Shown: positions 25,942 to 34,720, counted from the stretch's first letter. The stretch is 37,693 nucleotides of DNA from Planctomycetia bacterium (GCA_021413845.1 JAIOPP010000093.1:1-37693); one strand, 5' to 3'. The notes: generated by a model not told the origin, from the letters alone. Numbers and translations are program-made.

Positions 25942-26684
25942 ATACGTGCCGTTTAAGGGAATAGTTCTCGACAACCACGTCGACGCTATTACCTCTCCTA
26001 AAAGCTTGCGATTCGTACTTCGTCGTCGACCGGAACCCGTTGCGAGAGGCCTCGATGCCTCTTTGGCAGGTACCACGCCCGGTCGGCGGGGCGAATGATA
26101 CCTTCTAATGCAACCGATATGCCGAACCTGTCGTCAAAGCGGTGAATGCGTGTGCAGTACACGGCACAATCGGCGCAAAACGTATATGTAGAAGCTAGTT
26201 GCGACGAATGAAATTTTTTGGTCCGAGTTCCAACTACGGCAGGATTGTAAAAACGGCCTCCTGAAAATTTTGCTGGCGGTTACATGGGTAAATTGCAGGA
26301 AATGTCGCACCTTACGATATTTTCCTTCATTTTCGCTCAGGGTTCTGCCGAGAAGCCGTCGTCCCCCCTTGTTGTGTCAATATGACGACAGGATGGCTCA
26401 AAGTGAGACGGCGAGTTCCCGCCGGCTAAGTGGCCGGTATGGAATGGCGTATGAAAATAGCGCAGCCGTATGAAATTGAAACTCCGAGCCGCAACTCATC
26501 GAAGCGTTCTCGGATTGAGATTGTTACGCCTCGCTCCGCGCTCTTGGTTCTTATTCATTACCGCGGTGTTGCCCTTCGCATAAACGAATTTTGTCGGGCA
26601 TTGAAAGCGCGACTACTCCTAACGAGAATGTGGCGAGAGCCCTGATTTTTCGTCTCCGTGTCGTCGCCCCCACTAGGATCGCGC
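25942..26684. other. 743-bp divergent intergenic region, locally AT-rich
   Basis: This lies between the sigma-factor gene (minus) and the DUF6786-like gene (plus). About 26190-26350 is clearly more AT-rich than the surroundings, with runs such as AAATTTTTTGG, which is typical of promoter DNA. A weak plus-strand pair TTGAAA - 17 bp - GAGAAT ends near 26630. A CCGGC-TAAGTG-GCCGG hairpin lies near 26420. Short frames here have no ribosome site and no recognisable product. No RNA family was recognised. Confidence 0.4.
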
Positions 26685-28103
26685 ATGCGCCTGGCCGTTC
26701 TCGCGCGAATTCCTCGCTTCGTTATCGTTTCTCTCTTCGCTCTCGGGTGTGCGGCGGTCGCGTTGCGTTCGTTCGCGCAAGATCCGAAGAAGCCCGTCGC
26801 GGTAGTTCCGAAGCCGGCGGCGACTCCGATAGCGCCGCCGAAGCCGAGTGCGACGGCGACTCCGACAGCTTCGCCGACCGGCACGAAACCGGCGCCTGCA
26901 CCGAGCTCCGTCGTTGCTTCGTATGCAGCGCAGCGAGATTTTCTCGCCAAGCATACGAAGGTGCTCGAGCTCACCGATGGGCGCGGCGCGCATGTCGCCA
27001 TCTGCCCGGAGTGGCAAGGTCGGGTCATGACGTCGAGTTGCGAAGGCCCTGAGGGGCCCGGCTTCGGTTGGCTCAACGAGCCGTTTATTCGCGCCGGCAA
27101 GTTGGATGCACACTTCAACAACTACGGCGGCGAAGATCGTTTCTGGCTCGGACCCGAGGCCGGGCAATTCGGACTCTGGTTTGCGCCGGGAAAGAAACAG
27201 ACGCTCGCCGATTGGTTCACGCCTGCCACGCTCAACGCCGGGCCGTTCGCCGTCTCGCAACAGACCGAGGCCTCGTTCTATCACATGACGCGCGGCGTGC
27301 AGTTGCAGAACGCTAAGGGGACGCGGTTCGATCTCGCCGTGGCCCGCGATGTTCGTTTGTTGTCGGCTTATCACTTCGGCGAGTTTTTCGGCGCCCCCGC
27401 CGCGAAGCTCGCCGCCGACGGCAAGCTGAAGCTCGTCGGCTTCGAATCGCGCAACGTCGTTACGAACAAAGCGAAGCCGCTCGCAGCCGCCGAAGGCTTG
27501 GTATCGATTTGGACGTTGGGTATGTTTCCTCCCGGCCCACAGACGGCGCTGATCGTTCCTTATCGCTCCGACGCCGATGCCGCGAAGGAAGCGGCGCTGG
27601 GGCCGATCGTCAACACCGATTACTTCGGCAAGATTCCTCCGGAGCGGCTGCTCGTCTTGCCGAAGGCGATTCTATTTCGAGGCGACGGCACGTTTCGCGC
27701 GAAGCTCGGTGTGTCTACGCGCCGCGCGGTGCCGTACATGGGGGCGATCGACTTCGCCTCGGGCACGTTGACGCTCATTCATTTCACGATGCCGAGCGAT
27801 CCGGCCGGTGCGAAGTATGTGAACAACCAATGGCAGCTTCCGCAAGCCGAGCCGTTCGTCGGCGACATCGCCAACGTCTACAACGATGGTCCCGCGGAGC
27901 CGGGCAAGCCGAGCCTCGGAGGCTTCTACGAGTTGGAGTCGTCGTCGCCGGCGCAAGAGCTCGCCACCGGCCAATCGCTCACCCACCATCATCGAACGTT
28001 CCACTTGCGCGGCAACCCGGCCGTTCTCGCCGCCGTGATGAAAGCGGTCCTCGGCATCGATGCCGAAGAAGCGAAACGCTTTCTCGCCGAGAAAGCCAAG
28101 TGA
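26685..28103 (+). CDS. DUF6786-like secreted protein
   Basis: This is a 472-aa protein from the ATG at 26685. A signal anchor or peptide (FVIVSLFALGCAAVALRSFAQ, residues 12-32) is followed by a Pro/Ala/Thr spacer (about 35-70). The globular part starts FLAKHTKVLELTDGRGAHVAICP and contains FNNYGGEDRFWLGPEAGQFG and SFYHMTRGVQL. These are the segments I associate with the DUF6786 family, which is aldose-epimerase-like in appearance; the family name is recalled and not checked. The biochemical role is unknown. It is followed by an inverted repeat in a 7-bp periodic tract that fills the gap to the methyltransferase gene. Confidence 0.7.
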   Translation: MRLAVLARIPRFVIVSLFALGCAAVALRSFAQDPKKPVAVVPKPAATPIAPPKPSATATPTASPTGTKPAPAPSSVVASYAAQRDFLAKHTKVLELTDGRGAHVAICPEWQGRVMTSSCEGPEGPGFGWLNEPFIRAGKLDAHFNNYGGEDRFWLGPEAGQFGLWFAPGKKQTLADWFTPATLNAGPFAVSQQTEASFYHMTRGVQLQNAKGTRFDLAVARDVRLLSAYHFGEFFGAPAAKLAADGKLKLVGFESRNVVTNKAKPLAAAEGLVSIWTLGMFPPGPQTALIVPYRSDADAAKEAALGPIVNTDYFGKIPPERLLVLPKAILFRGDGTFRAKLGVSTRRAVPYMGAIDFASGTLTLIHFTMPSDPAGAKYVNNQWQLPQAEPFVGDIANVYNDGPAEPGKPSLGGFYELESSSPAQELATGQSLTHHHRTFHLRGNPAVLAAVMKAVLGIDAEEAKRFLAEKAK

Positions 28104-28108
28104 TCAAC

Positions 28109-28185
28109 GCTAAATGATAAATGAAGAGACGATGTTCGCTCCGACATTTATCATTTAGCATTTATCATTTCCTCTGACCTCCGAC
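28109..28185. repeat. 7-bp-periodic repeat tract with a 15-bp inverted repeat
   Basis: The 77 bp divide into eleven heptamers, including GCTAAAT, GATAAAT, ACATTTA, TCATTTA, GCATTTA, TCATTTC, CTCTGAC and CTCCGAC. GCTAAATGATAAATG (28109-28123) and CATTTATCATTTAGC (28145-28159) are perfect inverted copies and could form a terminator-like hairpin. CTGACCTCCGACCC at 28174-28187 recurs exactly at 31766-31779. The tract occupies almost the whole intergenic space. Confidence 0.8.
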
Positions 28186-28200
28186 CCCTTCTTCAGCCCC

Positions 28201-28902
28201 ATGCTCTCCCGCGTTCTCGAACCCGAAGCGATGGACACGCTTGACGAAGCGCGCGACTACGATGCGATCGATCATCGCGATGTCAATCGACTCTTCGCCG
28301 CCGACGTGCTCGCTGCTTTGCAACAGGCAGGACTCTTATCTACGGACCAAGGTTGCCATGTCATCGACATCGGCACCGGCACGGCGCGGATACCGATCGA
28401 GCTCGTGCGGCAAGCGCGTGAAGCCGGCGTCGGCCGAGGCTTGATCGTCGCCGCGGTCGATCTCGCGGCCGAGATGCTCGTGGTCGCGAAGGAGAACGTC
28501 GCCGCGGCCGGCATGGCCGATGTGATTCGCTTGGAACGACTCGACGTCAAGACGCTGCCGTATCCTGACGAGCGCTTCGCGGCCGTCCTTTCCAACAGCA
28601 TCGTGCATCACATTCCCGACCCGGCGGAAGCGATCGCCGAAGCGGTTCGCGTCACGCGCCCCGGCGGCTTGCTCTTCTTTCGCGATCTCCGCCGACCTCG
28701 CGATGCCGCTGAGCTGGAGCGCTTGGTCACTTTGCACACCGCCGGCTCGAGTCCGACGCAGCGCGAGCTGTTTGCCGCGTCGCTGCGTGCGGCGCTCACC
28801 GTCGACGAGATCGGGGAGATCGTCGCTGCGTTGGGATTTCCCGCCGCCGAGGTGCGTGCGACGAGCGACCGGCATTGGACATGGCGTTCGACGAAGCCGT
28901 AG
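28201..28902 (+). CDS. Class I SAM-dependent methyltransferase
   Basis: This is a 233-aa soluble protein. Motif I is VIDIGTGTARIPIEL (residues 54-68). The acidic end of strand two is in VAAVDLAAEMLVVAKEN. Motif near strand four is FAAVLSNSIVHHIPDP, followed by AVRVTRPGGLLFFRDL, the usual order of a ubiE/Methyltransf_11 or 25 type enzyme. The start (LSRVLEPEAMDTLDEARDYDAIDH) is a leader I associate with planctomycete homologues. It supports the ATG at 28201, although there is no ribosome site; an inner ATG at 28231 is possible. The substrate is unknown and the neighbours give no hint. Confidence 0.85.
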   Translation: MLSRVLEPEAMDTLDEARDYDAIDHRDVNRLFAADVLAALQQAGLLSTDQGCHVIDIGTGTARIPIELVRQAREAGVGRGLIVAAVDLAAEMLVVAKENVAAAGMADVIRLERLDVKTLPYPDERFAAVLSNSIVHHIPDPAEAIAEAVRVTRPGGLLFFRDLRRPRDAAELERLVTLHTAGSSPTQRELFAASLRAALTVDEIGEIVAALGFPAAEVRATSDRHWTWRSTKP

Positions 28903-28947
28903 AATGCCGGAGTCGGTCGCACGTGGCATACCCGCAGGAATAAGACG

Positions 28948-29472
28948 ATGAAACTCTTTCGGTCGATACGCGCCGTCGCCTCGCTCGCGATTCTCGGCGG
29001 CGCGGTATTAGGTTCCTCGTCGAGTTCTACGTTCGGAGCCGACGAAGTGAAGCCGCCGATTCAGACGAAAGCGGCGGAGAAGCCGGCGGGCGAGAAGACC
29101 GATCGCGAGCGGATCATCGGCACCTGGATCGTGGCCCGCCTCGGGGGCGGAAGCCTGCCGGAACGTAAGCCGGCCGAGGGAGATTCGATCACGCTGACGA
29201 TCGAGAACGAGCAGTTCAAGGCCATCGTCATCAACGACGGCAACACGCAGGAAGTCGTCGGGAGCTTTTCGCTCGTCGCCGAAGAGACGCCGAAGCTGCT
29301 CGATGCCGTCGTGCAGAACGGAGACAAAGCGATGTCGGTCTACGCGCTCTACGAACTCGAAGAAAAGGTGTTAAAGATTCGCTTCAACGCCGCCACCGGT
29401 GAACGCCCCGCCGACTTCAAGACGCCGGTCGAAGGAGGAATGACTTTGATTTTCCATCGGAAAATCAAGTAA
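28948..29472 (+). CDS. Secreted TIGR03067-domain protein
   Basis: This 174-aa protein has a signal peptide (VASLAILGGAVLGSSSSSTFGA) and one small beta-barrel-like domain, from about residue 53: DRERIIGTWIVARLGGGSLP, then ITLTIENEQFKAI and a terminal MTLIFHRKIK. This is the pattern of TIGR03067, a domain of unknown function expanded in planctomycetes and often found with lipocalin-like features. AGGA precedes the ATG at 28948. It lies 45 bp after the methyltransferase gene and is convergent with the 1442-aa gene. Confidence 0.85.
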   Translation: MKLFRSIRAVASLAILGGAVLGSSSSSTFGADEVKPPIQTKAAEKPAGEKTDRERIIGTWIVARLGGGSLPERKPAEGDSITLTIENEQFKAIVINDGNTQEVVGSFSLVAEETPKLLDAVVQNGDKAMSVYALYELEEKVLKIRFNAATGERPADFKTPVEGGMTLIFHRKIK

Positions 29473-29564
29473 ACCAGAAACCAAAAACTAGAAACCAGAA
29501 AAGCGTTGCCGCGATCTTTCGAGTTTCCCACTCTTTCTTCTAGTTTCAAGTTTCTGCTTTCTAG
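29471..29564. repeat. Opposed 7-bp repeat tracts between convergent genes
   Basis: From the stop codon onward the heptamers AAACCAG, AAACCAA, AAACTAG, AAACCAG occur in series (29471-29498). Near the other gene the inverse form occurs: TAGTTTC, AAGTTTC, TGCTTTC, TAGTCTT (about 29541-29568). CTAGAAACCAGAAA (29488-29501) and TTTCTGCTTTCTAG (29551-29564) pair with one mismatch, so a long hairpin serving both convergent transcripts is possible. Confidence 0.75.
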
Positions 29565-29572
29565 TCTTCTTC

Positions 29573-32500
29573 TTACGGCGGCGTCGGGCGCTCGCTCATC
29601 AGATACGCCAGCAGGTCGCGCAGTTCGCTCGGCGTCTTCACGACTCCTTGCGGCATCGGCGACAGCGTTGTCGGGGCTCGTTCTTCGATCTCTTTCTTCG
29701 CGAGCGTCCGTCGCGAGGCGTCGGGCAGCAGCAACTCTACGCCGTCGGCCGTTTCCGCAACGACGAGCCCTACGAGCGTCAGCCCTCCGTCGGTCGTGAA
29801 GCTTTGTGCGCGAAACGGCTCGGCCACTTGCCGGCTCGGCGACAAGACCGATTCGACCAAGTGCGGCACGGTGAAGCGCCGTTTCGCATCGACCAAGCTC
29901 GGCGCTCCGGCCCCTTTTTGTTCCGATCCGATCGCGTGGCACTTGGCGCAGCCCAACGTACCGAACAACCGCCGCCCCTCGGTCGCGCTCCCTTGCGTCG
30001 CTTCCTTTACCCAATCGAGCGCGAGAAATTCCGGACCGATCGCCTGCGAACCCCCGGCCGCAGCCGCCTCGCGCAACCGCGCGGCGAGCATGCCGGAATC
30101 GAGCTTCTCAGCGAGAGAGCCTTCCAACTTTCCGACGGAGCGCAACTCGATCCGCGGCGGCGATGATCCCGACGATGTAGTGGAACTCAGGCCCGTGCGC
30201 AACAGAAACTCGTTGCCCCCGGGCTGTAGATCGACGATCCATCCGGCCCCCGCCCGATCTTTCGCAGGCAGACCGTTGAACCACACTTGCGTCGCGGCAT
30301 CGGTGCCGGTCGTCAACAATGCTCGCTGTCGCGCACCGCTTTGAACGCCGAAGTAATAGTAGTTCAGACCGCCGGCTTCGCCGATGCGCCGCTTCTCCCA
30401 AGCTTTGCCCCCGTGCGTCGTCATGAGATCCACCTGCCCTCGCTCCGGCGCGTAGCCCTTCGTAGCGCTTGCTGCATCGTCCGTGATCGGCCCGAAGTGC
30501 CACGCCTGCTCGATGTTCATTGCCGGAGCATTTTTCAACGTAGCGAGAATCGCATCGCGGCGCACCTGCTCGATGCGCGGCTCGCTTCGCGAATCTTTCA
30601 AGAGCCCCAGAAAGTAGGCGGCTTGCAAACGGACGCGCTCCGAAGGATCTTCGAGTGCTTTCAACAAGAGCGCGAACAGCGCTTCTTGCTCTTCGCTAGG
30701 CGGTACGGCCTTCCAGCGCTCGGCCATCGTGTAGCTCCCGATGCGGGCGAAGTCGGCCAGATCGACGACGGCATCGGAGCCGTAGAATTGTTGGTCGCGA
30801 TGAAACCAGCCGTTCCCCTTGGGGTAGTTGAGCGGCAGCGACTCCGGCGGCGTCTCGTCGTGCGCCGGCACGGTGAGCTTTCGGCCGATCGCCAACACGG
30901 CGTTGAGCCGCGTCGGTTCATCGGTGGCTTTGAGTATCGCCGTGAGTTGCGCCGCATCGGCCTTGCCGGCGACGTAGGACACACCGAGCTGCCGTTCATA
31001 ATCGTCTCTGACGGAGCGGCTGAGAATCTCCGCATTCGTAAGCTCGGGTCCACCCAACGAACAACCGATCGACTTGAAGAAGATGTCGCCGAGCAAGCTC
31101 TTCGGCGCGTCGTCGATGCGCGTAACTATCACCAAGTCGCTCGCGCAATAAGGCGCCGCCATGTTGCCGCTCATGTAGAGAGCCGTGACGAACAGTTCGC
31201 CGCCGGCGCCGACAGCGAGCCCGACGGGCCGGCAGTTATCGTCTCCTTGCAGGATCGTTTCTTCTTTCGCGGTAAGGGTGGTGCTGCGCGGCTCGAGCTT
31301 GTAGCCGGTCACGGAATGGCGATCCCACCGGGCTTGCAACAACCGGCCGCGCACGGTGTCGGGTAGGTATTTGCGATCGTAGTACACCAAGTCGCACGGC
31401 ACGCCGCGCCCCAAGTCGCACACCGGATCGACCAAGTCGAACCGCTCGGGACTCTTCGACGCCATCCAACCGCGCGGCCAACCGAAGTCGATTCCCGGCA
31501 CGACGTGCAGCAACTTCGCCGGCGCATATTGATCGGCACGGCTCTCGTGGTCGTTATCGTTAGTGAACAGCTCCCAACCGGAGGCGAACGCCAAACCCAC
31601 CGGTCCGCGCAAGCCCGTCGCAACGACGTTGACCGCCCCATCCTGCAACGAATACCTCAGCACGGCCCCCTGACCGGTATAAGGAGTCTTCCGCCAAGCG
31701 ACTTCGGACTTGTTCTTCTCTCCCAACTGACCACTGACCACCGACAACCGACCACTGTCTTTTCCCTGACCTCCGACCCACGCTCCCTGACCCCTCGAGT
31801 AATAAACCCAATGTCCCCAATGATCGGGCCGCGTCCAATCGCCGTAGTTGATGAGGGGATCGCCGTGTGTGATGTAGAGATCTCCCTCGGAGCCCCAAGC
31901 GAGGCAATGAAAACTGATATGCAGATCGAGCGGGATGCCCCATAGCAAACGCTCGGGCACCAGCCCTTCGCGCGCTACTCGGCCGTTCGGCACTCGGTAC
32001 AGGGCATTGCATGTCAGAACGAAGAGATCGTCGTCCTTAAACTCCAGACCCATGATGATCGAATGTTTGGGAAACCGCAGGAGCTCACGGCGCGGCTTGA
32101 AAGCCTGCTTTCCTTCGCGCTCGAACACGAACACTCCTTCGCGGCCCCCGACGAAGACGTTGCCGTCCTTGTCGGCTTTCACTCCCATATAAACTTGGTC
32201 GGGCGAACGATCGACGAGCGTCACCTTCAGCGTCGGGTCGAGCGCTTTAAGATGTACGCCTGCGCTGGGAATCGGTGCGCGTGAGGGTTCACCCGCCGTT
32301 TGCGTTAGACGCACGGCATGATTACCGAGCTTCGACGAATCTACGGCCGACGCTTTCACGTCCGCAGTGAATCGCCACAGGCCGACGGTCGTTTCCTCGG
32401 CTTTGCCGGTGTCGACCGTAGTTGCCGCCGGGCTCTTCGGCCCAATCGTGCGCAAGCCTTTTGAAATCCGCACGTATTCGAGAGTCCCGTCGCAGCCGAT

Positions 32501-33901
32501 ATTCCCTTCGACGACCCGGAGAAACGCGAGCTTCTCCGGCGGCGCATCGCGTTTTGCAGCTGCTTTACGGACGATCGTCTGATCCGCGGCTTGCACGCCG
32601 TCGACGAACAGCCGCACGCGCTCCAGCTCGTAGAGCATCGCAATGTCGCGCGGCTTCCCGTCGCAAATGTCGGTCGTCGTGCGGACATGGTCGGGCTGCG
32701 CACCCGGAATGTATGCCGTCAACGCGCCGCTCTGGGGCATCGCAAAGAGTTCCCAATGGTCGGGTGATTGCTTCGTGTCGTTGGCGACGAGCACGTTGAA
32801 GCTCGACTTGCTTTTCACCGTCCCGCGCAGTTCGACCGTCATCGGCAACTGCCGATACTCAAGCTTCCCGGGAGCAAGATAACCGCCGCCATTCGTGCCC
32901 CCGCTCGCTTGCGGCTTCGCGGGATCACTCGCACCGGGAGTCGGAGTGCGCATCTTCGGTTTCACACCGGCCGGCTTGCCTTCGAGTTGCGGCAACAGCC
33001 AGTCGAGGCCGTCGAGATTGTCGTGCAGTCGGGCCTCGGCGTCGTCTTGCGTGTGCCCGAGAATGCCGATCGGCCCGCGATAGCCGCTTGCGCGAATGAT
33101 CTTCAAAAGCTTCAGATCGAGCTCTCCTTGTCCGAGCTGCAGAATCTTTTGTCCCCGTCGATCCCCTTGCGTGTTCATGCCGTTAAGGTTGAGCACCAGC
33201 AAGTGCGGAATGATCTTCGGTAAGAATTCCGCGAAGCGCTCGAGCTGATCGTGGCCGTGATGTTGGTTGTAGACGATGCCGACGTTCTTCAACTTCAGCT
33301 CGGCGATGATCTCCAACTGGTTCTCCGGTTCGCCGAACCAGCCGCCGTGGTTGTACAGGCCGACTTGCATCCCCTGCGCGGCCGCCGCTTCCGCGATCGG
33401 CCGAATGCGGTTCGCCTCCTGCACGACGCGGGCCTTCTGCTCTTCCGGCGAGTTCGTCGCCGAGCCGCCGCCCGTGATCCAAAGTTGCGGCGTGATGCCG
33501 TGCTTCTTGCAGATCGCAAGAATGTGCTTCGCTTCTTCGTTGAGCGAACCGGGAAACCACCACGCGTCGAGCGCAATGCCGTGCCGCTTGCAGGCTTCGA
33601 TTTCGGCATCGAACGTCGGAATGTGTTCGCCCCGATAGTCGTAGGCGAAGTGCTTGAAGCCGAGCTTTTCGAGCATCGCGGCCCGTTGTTCGGGCTCCCG
33701 CTTCTTCGCATCGAACGGCACGATGCACCACGCCATAAGATTATCGCGACGGAAAATGTCTTCCTTGTGCGACGATCCGTCGGCCGACGCTTTCGCGGGC
33801 GCATTCTGCGCGACGACGCACGGAACTTGCCCGAAGAACAAAAGTGCGAAGATGAAAACAAGGCAGCGTGTAATAGCGGAACGAGTCATAGTGGAACGCA
33901 T
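29573..33901 (-). CDS. Multidomain secreted protein: TIM barrel, LamG-like, beta-propeller, HEAT-like, c-type haem
   Basis: This 1442-aa protein starts at 33901 (or the ATG at 33889); residues 1-31 are a signal peptide. About 48-308 resembles sugar phosphate isomerase/epimerase TIM barrels (HFAYDYRGEHIPTFDAEIEACKRHG; VGLYNHGGWFGEPENQLEII; GPIGILGH). About 340-550 is LamG/DUF1080-like and beta-rich. About 555-935 is a sorbosone-dehydrogenase-like propeller (LAWGSEGDLYITHGDP; VATGLRGPVGLAFASG; YTGQGAVLRYS). About 985-1125 is HEAT-like. About 1300-1435 is a haem domain with CAKCH (1318-1322) and a possible Met ligand in LSPMPQG. One polypeptide thus combines sugar-handling, dehydrogenase and electron-transfer parts. 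Residues about 701-726 are coded by a heptamer repeat tract that looks inserted in a propeller loop. No Shine-Dalgarno site is evident. Confidence 0.9.
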   Translation of the reverse strand: MRSTMTRSAITRCLVFIFALLFFGQVPCVVAQNAPAKASADGSSHKEDIFRRDNLMAWCIVPFDAKKREPEQRAAMLEKLGFKHFAYDYRGEHIPTFDAEIEACKRHGIALDAWWFPGSLNEEAKHILAICKKHGITPQLWITGGGSATNSPEEQKARVVQEANRIRPIAEAAAAQGMQVGLYNHGGWFGEPENQLEIIAELKLKNVGIVYNQHHGHDQLERFAEFLPKIIPHLLVLNLNGMNTQGDRRGQKILQLGQGELDLKLLKIIRASGYRGPIGILGHTQDDAEARLHDNLDGLDWLLPQLEGKPAGVKPKMRTPTPGASDPAKPQASGGTNGGGYLAPGKLEYRQLPMTVELRGTVKSKSSFNVLVANDTKQSPDHWELFAMPQSGALTAYIPGAQPDHVRTTTDICDGKPRDIAMLYELERVRLFVDGVQAADQTIVRKAAAKRDAPPEKLAFLRVVEGNIGCDGTLEYVRISKGLRTIGPKSPAATTVDTGKAEETTVGLWRFTADVKASAVDSSKLGNHAVRLTQTAGEPSRAPIPSAGVHLKALDPTLKVTLVDRSPDQVYMGVKADKDGNVFVGGREGVFVFEREGKQAFKPRRELLRFPKHSIIMGLEFKDDDLFVLTCNALYRVPNGRVAREGLVPERLLWGIPLDLHISFHCLAWGSEGDLYITHGDPLINYGDWTRPDHWGHWVYYSRGQGAWVGGQGKDSGRLSVVSGQLGEKNKSEVAWRKTPYTGQGAVLRYSLQDGAVNVVATGLRGPVGLAFASGWELFTNDNDHESRADQYAPAKLLHVVPGIDFGWPRGWMASKSPERFDLVDPVCDLGRGVPCDLVYYDRKYLPDTVRGRLLQARWDRHSVTGYKLEPRSTTLTAKEETILQGDDNCRPVGLAVGAGGELFVTALYMSGNMAAPYCASDLVIVTRIDDAPKSLLGDIFFKSIGCSLGGPELTNAEILSRSVRDDYERQLGVSYVAGKADAAQLTAILKATDEPTRLNAVLAIGRKLTVPAHDETPPESLPLNYPKGNGWFHRDQQFYGSDAVVDLADFARIGSYTMAERWKAVPPSEEQEALFALLLKALEDPSERVRLQAAYFLGLLKDSRSEPRIEQVRRDAILATLKNAPAMNIEQAWHFGPITDDAASATKGYAPERGQVDLMTTHGGKAWEKRRIGEAGGLNYYYFGVQSGARQRALLTTGTDAATQVWFNGLPAKDRAGAGWIVDLQPGGNEFLLRTGLSSTTSSGSSPPRIELRSVGKLEGSLAEKLDSGMLAARLREAAAAGGSQAIGPEFLALDWVKEATQGSATEGRRLFGTLGCAKCHAIGSEQKGAGAPSLVDAKRRFTVPHLVESVLSPSRQVAEPFRAQSFTTDGGLTLVGLVVAETADGVELLLPDASRRTLAKKEIEERAPTTLSPMPQGVVKTPSELRDLLAYLMSERPTPP
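31724..31800. repeat. 7-bp repeat tract inside the coding region of the 1442-aa gene
   Basis: Eleven contiguous heptamers are readable: CAACTGA, CCACTGA, CCACCGA, CAACCGA, CCACTGT, CTTTTCC, CTGACCT, CCGACCC, ACGCTCC, CTGACCC, CTCGAGT. It codes on the minus strand for a low-complexity stretch ending SGRLSVVSGQL. The frame is open on both sides. It shares CTGACCTCCGACCC with the intergenic tract at 28174-28187. Confidence 0.8.
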
Positions 33902-33957
33902 GATGAAATGACGCGTAGGAAGGAGGATCGAAGGGATTCTTAAAGCAATGAGGGGTA

Positions 33958-34635
33958 TTACTTTTCCGGATACAGCTCGGCGAGCACGGCTGCGAGGCGA
34001 AGTTCGATATGCGCGGCCATCGCTTTGCGGGCCGCGATCGGTTTACGCGCCGCCAGCGCCGTAAGAATCGTGCGATGCTCTCCGAGTGCCGCTTGCAAGT
34101 TGACGTCGCTGCCGGTGAGGCGACAAAAGCAGCGAACGAGTCGTCGATAGCGGGCGATGTCGGCGCGCAGGCGTTCGTTGTCGGCGGCCTCGGCGATGGC
34201 GTCGTGGAACGCGAGATCGAAGTCGATCGCTTGCGCATTCCAACTTGGAGTCTTCCGCATCTTCGCCAAGCGAATCGCGACGGCTCGCAGCGCCTTCACC
34301 GTTTCGGGAGCGATGCGCATCGCGGCGCGTTCGGCTGCCGCGGCTTCTAATAAGCCGCGCATCGCGTAAATCTCGACGACATCGTTGCGATCCAACTTCA
34401 CGACGCGCGGCTGACGGTTCGCAGGCTGCTCGACGAGGCCGTCGTGTGCGAGTCGCTGCAGCGCATCGGTGATCGGCGTCCGGCTCACTTGAAATCGTTC
34501 GGCGAGTGCGACTGCGCTCAGCTCTTCGCCCGGCGCAATCTGGCCTCGCAGAATCGCTTCTAAGAGGGTTTCGTAAGCCGCGTCGGAAAGAGACGTGCGC
34601 TTCAGGGGAAGGGTCTTCATCGGGCTCGATGTCAT
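33958..34635 (-). CDS. GntR-family regulator, FadR/FCD subfamily
   Basis: This is a 225-aa protein. I prefer the ATG at 34635 because AGGA lies five bases upstream; in-frame ATGs at 34659 and 34620 are alternatives. The N-terminal winged helix runs from LSDAAYETLLEAILRGQIAPGE through ALAERFQVSRTPITDALQRL to a wing ending VVKLD. The C-terminal FCD domain has the usual metal or ligand residues: Asp and His in FDLAFHDAI, His in LGEHRTI and His in AAHIE. FCD regulators bind small carboxylates or sugar acids. It is divergent from the alpha/beta hydrolase-amidohydrolase pair, which it most likely controls through the 138-bp gap. Confidence 0.92.
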   Translation of the reverse strand: MTSSPMKTLPLKRTSLSDAAYETLLEAILRGQIAPGEELSAVALAERFQVSRTPITDALQRLAHDGLVEQPANRQPRVVKLDRNDVVEIYAMRGLLEAAAAERAAMRIAPETVKALRAVAIRLAKMRKTPSWNAQAIDFDLAFHDAIAEAADNERLRADIARYRRLVRCFCRLTGSDVNLQAALGEHRTILTALAARKPIAARKAMAAHIELRLAAVLAELYPEK

Positions 34636-34677
34636 GCTCGTCCTGCTTTCGAAATCCACATTAGAATAACCAAACGC

Positions 34678-34707
34678 TTGACCGCGCTCGGCGTGGTGTC
34701 GTACACT
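34678..34707 (+). promoter_or_regulatory. Promoter of the hydrolase-amidohydrolase operon
   Basis: TTGACC (34678-34683), an 18-bp spacer and TACACT (34702-34707). It points away from the GntR gene into the alpha/beta hydrolase gene and would give a leader of about 60 nt. Confidence 0.55.
34696..34706. promoter_or_regulatory. Possible GntR operator overlapping the -10
   Basis: GTGT-CGT-ACAC is a small palindrome with GT/AC half-sites, the type bound by FadR/FCD regulators, and it covers the -10 hexamer. Such a short palindrome can occur by chance. Confidence 0.3.
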
Positions 34708-34720
34708 CGACCTTCACCTG

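Noticed and set aside
28109-28185. CRISPR array
   Set aside because: Repeats are 7 bp and contiguous, with no spacers and no cas genes nearby.
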